A stretch of DNA of 7,879 nucleotides from Treponema sp. (GTDB taxonomy: Bacteria > Spirochaetota > Spirochaetia > Treponematales > Breznakiellaceae). The notes beneath the pieces were generated by a model, which did no database searches, was not told where the DNA came from, and saw only the letters and a program-made list of their open reading frames with translations. The translations under genes were made by a program, and so were the position numbers. How positions within the stretch are numbered: the stretch's first letter is position 1; each line of letters opens with the position of its first letter. Location: assembly GCA_031276685.1 (NCBI GenBank), contig JAISMQ010000222.1:1-7879 (forward strand), written 5' to 3'. Below, piece by piece: positions 1-4,163 of this stretch.

Positions 1-1316
1 TCGAGGACATCGGTACTCACGTGGACGTAGCCGGAAGCGTCGATTACCGGGCGGGTGGGGTCGAGCTGCCTGGTCAGGTCGTAGATGCCCTGCAGTATGC
101 CGTCCACCTGGGCTTTCCCGGTTTCGTTGAAGGGGCACCAGCCCACGATGGCGGGGTGGTTAAAGTCCCGTTCCACAATTTCCCGCCATTCGGTGGCGAA
201 GGGCAGGTAGGCCTGCTCCCGGTCAATGTTGAGCCCCCAACTGGCGTGTTCGCCCCACACGATGTACCCCAGTTTGTCCGCCCAGTAGAGGAACCGTTCC
301 TCAAAAACCTTCTGATGCAGCCGGGCGCCGTTAAAACCGGCGGCCTGGGACAGCTCTATGTCCTTCCGCAGATCCCCGTCGCTGGGGGCGGTGTAGATGC
401 CGTCGGGGTAGAAGCCCTGATCCAGCACCAGCCGCTGGTAGACGGGCCGCCCGTTAATACAGATCGTGTTGTCCGGAAGGGAAACGGACCTCATGCCGAA
501 GTAGCCCTTTACCCTGTCCTGCCCCCAGGCGATGTCGAGATCGTAGAGGTTGGGCGTTCCCAGATCCCAGAGTACGGGGTTCGGGATGGGGAGGACGAGA
601 CAGGCGGCGTTTCCCGGCACCCGGGCGGAAGCGCGGCAGATCTCCCGGCCCTCAAAGGACACGGCGGCCTCCACAGGCGGAGCTTCGCCGCCCGCGGCCC
701 CGGCAAGCTGTACCGTCAGCAGTGCGCGGCCGTTTTCCGGGTCCGGTATGATACGGTAGTTTTTTATGTACTGGTCCGGGACGTATTCAAGCCAGACGGT
801 CTGCCAGATCCCGGTAGTCCGGGTATAGAGGCAGCCGTAGGATTCGTAGCGGTCGGACTGCTTGCCCCGGGGCTGGTTGGCGCTGCGGACATCGTCCTCG
901 GCGCAGAGTACCAGGGTGTTTGCCCCTTCTGCGGCCAGATGGCTTATGTCCAGCGTAAAGGAGACGTAGCCGCCGGAATGGGTCCCGGCAAGCTTCCCGT
1001 TTACATATACGGTCGCTTTGTAGTCCACCGCGCCGAAGTGGAGGAGTACCCGGCCCGCCAGCCGCCCTTTGGGCAGGGCAAAAGATCGGCGGTACCAGAC
1101 CGCCGGCATAAAGTCTTTGTGCCCAATCCCCGACAGTTTTGATTCTGGGCAGAAGGGGACGGTAATGCGCTGGGAAAAATTGCCCGATTCGTAAAGCTTC
1201 CGTTCAAAGCCGCTTTTTCCGTAATCAATCTCGAATTCCCAGGAACCGTTTAAGGATTCCCAGTCTTTCCTGACCATCTGGGGCCTTGGATGTTCGGGCC
1301 TCGGTATATCTGCCAT
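1..1316 (-). CDS. Glycoside hydrolase family 2 enzyme (beta-galactosidase/beta-glucuronidase-like), C-terminus cut by window edge
   Basis: Reading the minus strand from the ATG at 1316 gives 438 codons with no stop before the left edge, so the C-terminal part is missing. The order matches GH2: an N-terminal jelly-roll sugar-binding domain (about residues 10-180, with WYRRSF near 74-79 and the VYVNGKLAG-type segment at 103-111), an immunoglobulin-like domain (about 185-280), then the start of a TIM barrel (from about 290). The segment GWCPFNET at 392-399 is the GH2 acid/base motif, with Glu398 as the presumed proton donor; the nucleophile Glu would lie beyond the window. No signal peptide is visible, so the enzyme is probably cytoplasmic and acts on imported oligosaccharides or glycosides, releasing a terminal beta-linked sugar. 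The exact sugar cannot be told: GH2 includes galactosidases, glucuronidases, mannosidases and others. It lies 88 bases downstream of the pseudouridine synthase gene but has its own promoter and SD. Confidence 0.9.
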   Translation of the reverse strand, partial: MADIPRPEHPRPQMVRKDWESLNGSWEFEIDYGKSGFERKLYESGNFSQRITVPFCPESKLSGIGHKDFMPAVWYRRSFALPKGRLAGRVLLHFGAVDYKATVYVNGKLAGTHSGGYVSFTLDISHLAAEGANTLVLCAEDDVRSANQPRGKQSDRYESYGCLYTRTTGIWQTVWLEYVPDQYIKNYRIIPDPENGRALLTVQLAGAAGGEAPPVEAAVSFEGREICRASARVPGNAACLVLPIPNPVLWDLGTPNLYDLDIAWGQDRVKGYFGMRSVSLPDNTICINGRPVYQRLVLDQGFYPDGIYTAPSDGDLRKDIELSQAAGFNGARLHQKVFEERFLYWADKLGYIVWGEHASWGLNIDREQAYLPFATEWREIVERDFNHPAIVGWCPFNETGKAQVDGILQGIYDLTRQLDPTRPVIDASGYVHVSTDVL

Positions 1317-1323
1317 AGCTACA

Positions 1324-1329
1324 CTCCTT
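1324..1329 (-). promoter_or_regulatory. Shine-Dalgarno of the GH2 gene
   Basis: The minus strand reads AAGGAG here, seven bases before the ATG at 1316. This is a near-ideal SD and spacing, and it fixes the GH2 start codon, because no other in-frame ATG nearby has comparable support. Confidence 0.75.
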
Positions 1330-1332
1330 GTC

Positions 1333-1353
1333 GTATAGATTGGTCCACTATAC
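1333..1353. promoter_or_regulatory. Inverted repeat over the GH2 -10 and start site, candidate operator
   Basis: GTATAG (1333-1338) and CTATAC (1348-1353) are perfect 6-base inverted arms separated by 9 bases, with a smaller TGGTCCA palindrome between them. The element covers the -10 hexamer and the predicted transcription start of the GH2 gene, the usual place for a repressor operator. Sugar-responsive LacI or GntR regulators would be natural partners, but neither motif is matched well enough to name one. Part of the symmetry could be chance, since one arm includes the AT-rich -10. Confidence 0.35.
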
Positions 1354-1375
1354 CCGGGGCCGGGGGATTTACCAA
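1347..1375 (-). promoter_or_regulatory. Sigma70-type promoter of the GH2 gene
   Basis: On the minus strand TTGGTA (1370-1375) is followed after a 17-base spacer by TATAGT (1347-1352). The -10 matches the consensus in 5 of 6 positions and the -35 in 4 of 6. Transcription would start near 1340, giving a short leader that contains the SD. The GH2 gene can therefore be transcribed independently of the pseudouridine synthase gene upstream. This is inferred from sequence match only. Confidence 0.5.
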
Positions 1376-1404
1376 GGGGGCGTAGCCGCGCAGCAATACT
1401 GTCG

Positions 1405-2394
1405 TTAAGGGCGGGTTTTGCCCCGGAGGGCCCTGGGGCCGAAGAGCGCTTGGGCAAAGGCCAGAAAGTAATCCGGCGGCGGCGCTTCCAGGGGGGGGAG
1501 GGGGCCGGCCCCGGTGAGTTTCCAGGCGTGGAGCAGGAACGGGGGCGCGGGGCCTGGCGGCTTAAACGGGCCAGGCAGGGGCGGGTCAGGCAGGGGCCGG
1601 CCGCCGTACACGGAATCCCCGGCCAGGGGGTGGCCGTGGAACGCGGCCTGGGCGCGGATCTGGTGGCGGCGTCCGGTTTCGGGTTCCAGGAGGAGGAGGG
1701 TACAGCCGCCCGCGCATCCGTCTTTCCCGCCGGGGTACCAGGCCAGCGGGGTATACCCGGTACGGGCCGTTTTCCCGCCTGCCGCCACTTCGGTTTGGCG
1801 CTTTTCGCGGTCCCGGAGCAGGGGATCTTCCCAGCGCCCCGGCAGGTCTACGCGGCCTTCCACCAGCGCCAGGTACTGTTTGCGGATCTTCCCCTCGCGC
1901 AAAAGGGCGCTGAAGCGCCGGGCCCCGGCAAGGCTTGCGGAAAAGACCACGATGCCGCTGGTGGGCTGGTCCAGGCGGTGGAGGGGGCCGGGGCGGAACG
2001 AGAGGGAGGGGGGCAGCCTGGGGGCCAGGTAGGCCCGTACCAGGGCGTCCAGGCTGCCGGCCGGCCCGTGGACCGGGACGCCGGCCGCTTTGTTGATGGC
2101 CAGAAGGTCGGGGCTTTCGTAGAGGATCGCCAGCGCGCCCGGCGCCGTTCGCGCCCCGCCCTGTGCCCCCGGCCCGGCGCTTGGCCCGGTTTCCTGTGCT
2201 GCGGGAACGGCGATCTCCTGCCCGGCGCGGACGCGGAAGGCGGCGTCCCGGGGCCGCTTGTCAACGAGGACCCTGCCTTCCCGGAGCAGGCGGTGGATCC
2301 GCGAGAGGGGGACATCGGGCAGGGCCTTCCGCAGCACCCGGTCCAGGCGGCGGCCCCCGTCGTCCGCCCCGGCGGACAGAATTGTCATAGCCAC
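1405..2394 (-). CDS. RluA-family 23S rRNA/tRNA pseudouridine synthase
   Basis: The 329-residue product is predicted to convert specific uridines in structured RNA, most likely 23S rRNA, to pseudouridine in the cytoplasm. Residues about 14-65 form an S4-like RNA-binding domain (RRLDRVLRKALPDVPLSRIHRLLREGRVLVD region). The catalytic domain follows, with the family signature HRLDQPTSG at 139-147 and Asp142 as catalytic residue. Further conserved blocks are KQYLALVEG (172-180), ETGRRHQIRAQ (239-249), HPLAGDSVYGG (255-265) and LLHAWKL (287-293). S4 plus this catalytic core fits the RluC/RluD branch better than RluA itself, but the target site cannot be assigned. The product carries Ala/Gly-rich (66-87) and proline-rich (269-286, 298-308) stretches and the gene is more GC-rich than its neighbours. 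The start may be GTG 2394 or ATG 2388, two codons apart; neither has a clear SD. Confidence 0.92.
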   Translation of the reverse strand: MAMTILSAGADDGGRRLDRVLRKALPDVPLSRIHRLLREGRVLVDKRPRDAAFRVRAGQEIAVPAAQETGPSAGPGAQGGARTAPGALAILYESPDLLAINKAAGVPVHGPAGSLDALVRAYLAPRLPPSLSFRPGPLHRLDQPTSGIVVFSASLAGARRFSALLREGKIRKQYLALVEGRVDLPGRWEDPLLRDREKRQTEVAAGGKTARTGYTPLAWYPGGKDGCAGGCTLLLLEPETGRRHQIRAQAAFHGHPLAGDSVYGGRPLPDPPLPGPFKPPGPAPPFLLHAWKLTGAGPLPPLEAPPPDYFLAFAQALFGPRALRGKTRP

Positions 2395-2410
2395 TAAACC
2401 GATATATCAT
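2382..2410 (+). promoter_or_regulatory. Sigma70-type promoter of the membrane-protein gene
   Basis: TTGTCA (2382-2387) and TATCAT (2405-2410) each match consensus in 5 of 6 positions and are 17 bases apart. The -35 overlaps the first codons of the divergent pseudouridine synthase gene, and the -10 overlaps the palindrome GATATATC (2401-2408), which also supplies a -10-like sequence on the minus strand. Predicted transcription start is about 2416-2418. The two divergent promoters probably cannot be occupied by polymerase at the same time. Confidence 0.5.
2401..2406 (-). promoter_or_regulatory. Candidate -10 element of the pseudouridine synthase gene
   Basis: The minus strand reads TATATC here, followed by exactly six bases (GGTTTA) and the GTG at 2394. 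That spacing would put the mRNA 5' end at the start codon, in line with the missing SD. No convincing -35 is seen 16-18 bases upstream, so the call is weak. Confidence 0.25.
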
Positions 2411-2417
2411 GGCTTGT

Positions 2418-2452
2418 CCGCAGGGGGAAGGGGCCGGAAGGCGGCCCTGCGG
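2418..2452 (+). other. GC-rich hairpin at the predicted 5' end of the membrane-protein mRNA
   Basis: CCGCAGGG (2418-2425) and CCCTGCGG (2445-2452) are perfect 8-base arms around a 19-base purine-rich loop. No U-tract follows on either strand, so it is not an intrinsic terminator. With the promoter at 2382-2410, the stem would begin within a base or two of the mRNA 5' end and finish 8 bases before the SD. That position suits a 5' stability element or a translational control stem. It could also be a protein-binding palindrome in DNA. Confidence 0.45.
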
Positions 2453-2460
2453 AAAAACTG

Positions 2461-2467
2461 AGGGGAG
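2461..2467 (+). promoter_or_regulatory. Shine-Dalgarno deciding the start of the membrane-protein gene
   Basis: AGGGGAG ends eight bases before ATG 2476. The longer reading from GTG 2467 would place the start codon over this SD, so the shorter protein is preferred. Confidence 0.6.
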
Positions 2468-2475
2468 TGTTGACG

Positions 2476-3378
2476 ATGATCGGTCTCTTAAAGATGCTGC
2501 GGCGCGGGCGCTACGTGCTTACCCTTGACGGTGACGAGACGGCCAGGGTAAAAAAGGCTTTTTCCATCGATGAAGGCGAGACTATTCAGATTGTGCTGGA
2601 CGATTCCCCCTTCAAAAACCTTACACAGTGCGTGGTGTTTACGGATAAAACGATCTACTGGAATACCGGAAAGGCCCAGGGCGAGCAGCGCAGCGGGGAG
2701 ACGGTCATTACTACCCGGGGCCCCGGTTCTGTTACGGCGGAAAACCTGAAAACCGCGTCGGTCTTTGTGCGGAACACCAGCGGCGGCGCGGCGATCCACA
2801 TTATCGGCGCGGACAAACAGATCCGGCTTACCCTAAAATGGTTCGAGAACGATGAGGCGTTAAAACTGCTGTTTTACTACTACCTTTCGCGCTTCGTCTC
2901 CGACTACAGCCCGGATTACCCGGCGAATGAGGAACAGTACAAGCGGCACCTTAAGGAGTACCGGGGGAAAAGCGTCAGCGTTATTCCCCTTGTGTACGAT
3001 ATTTTTAACCACGCGGTTATCGGTACGCTGCTGCTCAACCTGCTCATGCCCAGGTTTGCGGGCGGGCGGAGTTTCGCGGCGCCCGAACGGATCATCTTTT
3101 TTTCCGTGGCGGTAAAGCTTTTGGGAATTGTATTCCGGTACCGGAAATCGGCGTACATGAACAGCCTGCTTATCATCGCCGTTTCCTGCTTTACAATAGC
3201 GCCCGATATGCTCCCCCGGATCGACCGCTCCCTGCTTACGCTGGTCTACGCCGCCCTGAGTACCCTGTTCAGCGCGTTCGACTTTGACCGGGTCTTCAAA
3301 TACCTGGTCTTCGCGCTGGCCGTCGCGGCGGCGGCGGCCCTGTGCCTCCAGCTTTTTTACCTGGGGCCCCTGTTGTAG
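2476..3378 (+). CDS. Unrecognised multi-pass membrane protein with soluble N-terminal domain
   Basis: I do not recognise a named family. The 300-residue product begins without a signal peptide. Residues about 10-140 look like a soluble, mostly beta domain (alternating strands such as GRYVLTLDG, ETIQIVLDD, QCVVFTDKTIYW, AIHIIGADKQIRLTLKWFEN, then a helix EALKLLFYYYLSRF), vaguely like a PH-type fold. Hydrophobic stretches at about 171-192, 205-220, 227-246, 252-268 and 274-297 predict four or five membrane segments in the C-terminal half. ATG 2476 is chosen over GTG 2467 and TTG 2470 because AGGGGAG (2461-2467) sits eight bases before it and would overlap the GTG. The gene is divergent from the pseudouridine synthase and convergent with the kinase, so neighbours give no functional clue. 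A small alanine run (284-288) lies in the last membrane segment. Confidence 0.8.
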   Translation: MIGLLKMLRRGRYVLTLDGDETARVKKAFSIDEGETIQIVLDDSPFKNLTQCVVFTDKTIYWNTGKAQGEQRSGETVITTRGPGSVTAENLKTASVFVRNTSGGAAIHIIGADKQIRLTLKWFENDEALKLLFYYYLSRFVSDYSPDYPANEEQYKRHLKEYRGKSVSVIPLVYDIFNHAVIGTLLLNLLMPRFAGGRSFAAPERIIFFSVAVKLLGIVFRYRKSAYMNSLLIIAVSCFTIAPDMLPRIDRSLLTLVYAALSTLFSAFDFDRVFKYLVFALAVAAAAALCLQLFYLGPLL

Positions 3379-3395
3379 CCCGGATTCCGCCGGGC
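3378..3395 (+). terminator. Weak stem-loop between convergent genes
   Basis: GCCCGG (3378-3383) and CCGGGC (3390-3395) form a 6-base GC stem with a 6-base loop, starting on the last base of the membrane-protein stop codon. It is followed by GGTTTCC, so the U-tract is short and interrupted. It may serve as a poor intrinsic terminator for the plus-strand gene; on the minus strand no U-tract follows. Confidence 0.35.
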
Positions 3396-3401
3396 GGTTT
3401 C

Positions 3402-4163
3402 CTACTCGTACTCCACCACGTTTACCTGGCGCAGCAGAAATTCCCGTTCTTCCGGCTTCCCCTTGACAAGCTGGGACGCGGAGACGATGGAGATCCACTT
3501 TTCCACGTACTGGCGGGCGGTGTCGCTTTTTTTGCAGAACAGGGCAAGGTACTTTTCCGCGATATCCGCCCCGGCGGGGAACAGGTCCCGGTAAAAGGTG
3601 AAGATAAGCCAGGTTTGGGCGGCGTCTGCGGAGGCGTTCCCCTGCGATGCGTGGGACCAGTCGATGATGTAGGCTTCGTCGCTGCCGGTGATCACGATGT
3701 TGCTGGGGGCGAAGTCCCCATGGCAGAGTTTGGTATGCCGGGGCATGCTGTCCAGCCGGGTGTGGAGTTCGTAGCGGGTGGTGGCGTCCAGGCCGCTTGC
3801 GCGGATCTTCCGGTGCATCTTGTCGGTGAGTACCGGAAGCCTCGTGGCGCTGTAGCGGTGCATTTCCAGCTGGATGTCCACAAAGCGGCCAAGAAATTCG
3901 TCAAGGCGGCCCGGCTCCCGTTTCATCAGGTCGAACAGGGTGGTCCCCTCGATGTACTCCCAGCTTAGGGCCCATTTGCCGTCAATTTTGCTAACCCCGG
4001 CAATTTTGGGCACCTTAAGCCGGGTTTCCCCGACGGCGGCAAGGTTCAGGGCTTCGTTGAACACGTCGGAAGCGGGGTATTCCGGCCCCATTACCTTGTA
4101 GACCTTGCCGTCTTCCAGGTAGATCGTCTTGCTGGGACCTTCCACAATAACCGTTCTGCTCAT
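3402..4163 (-). CDS. APH/choline-kinase-fold phosphotransferase, coupled to adhE
   Basis: The 253-residue product has the protein-kinase-like phosphotransferase fold of PF01636. The N-lobe (about 1-75) has short strands with Lys23 in KVYKV as the likely ATP lysine and Glu37 as its helix partner. The hinge is near WEYIEG (68-73). The catalytic loop LCHGDFAPSNIVI (146-158) carries Asp150 and Asn155, and IIDWSHA (166-172) supplies the metal-binding Asp168. These are the Brenner and DFG-like motifs of aminoglycoside, choline and homoserine kinases, so ATP-dependent phosphorylation of a small hydroxylated substrate is the likely role. The sequence resembles the uncharacterised TIGR02172 type from memory. 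A true antibiotic-resistance role is unlikely in this metabolic context. The ATG overlaps the adhE stop by four bases and has its SD inside adhE, so the two are cotranscribed and probably translationally coupled. The substrate is unknown. Confidence 0.85.
   Translation of the reverse strand: MSRTVIVEGPSKTIYLEDGKVYKVMGPEYPASDVFNEALNLAAVGETRLKVPKIAGVSKIDGKWALSWEYIEGTTLFDLMKREPGRLDEFLGRFVDIQLEMHRYSATRLPVLTDKMHRKIRASGLDATTRYELHTRLDSMPRHTKLCHGDFAPSNIVITGSDEAYIIDWSHASQGNASADAAQTWLIFTFYRDLFPAGADIAEKYLALFCKKSDTARQYVEKWISIVSASQLVKGKPEEREFLLRQVNVVEYE

Noticed and set aside
21..1142. A 373-codon plus-strand frame opposite the GH2 gene
   Set aside because: The minus strand gives a convincing GH2 protein with its catalytic motif and SD; this translation has no recognisable motif.
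1450..2397. A 315-codon plus-strand frame opposite the pseudouridine synthase gene
   Set aside because: Low-complexity Gly/Arg/Pro translation with no domain, opposite a gene with a clear HRLD motif.
2418..2452. Intrinsic terminator in the gap before the membrane-protein gene
   Set aside because: The stem is strong but no U-tract follows it on either strand, and no gene ends there: the two flanking genes are divergent.
2860..3498. A 212-codon minus-strand frame across the convergent junction
   Set aside because: It overlaps the ends of two supported genes and is highly charged and featureless.
3402..4163. Aminoglycoside resistance gene
   Set aside because: The fold motifs are shared by many small-molecule kinases, and the ATGA coupling to adhE points to a metabolic role; no mobile element is nearby.
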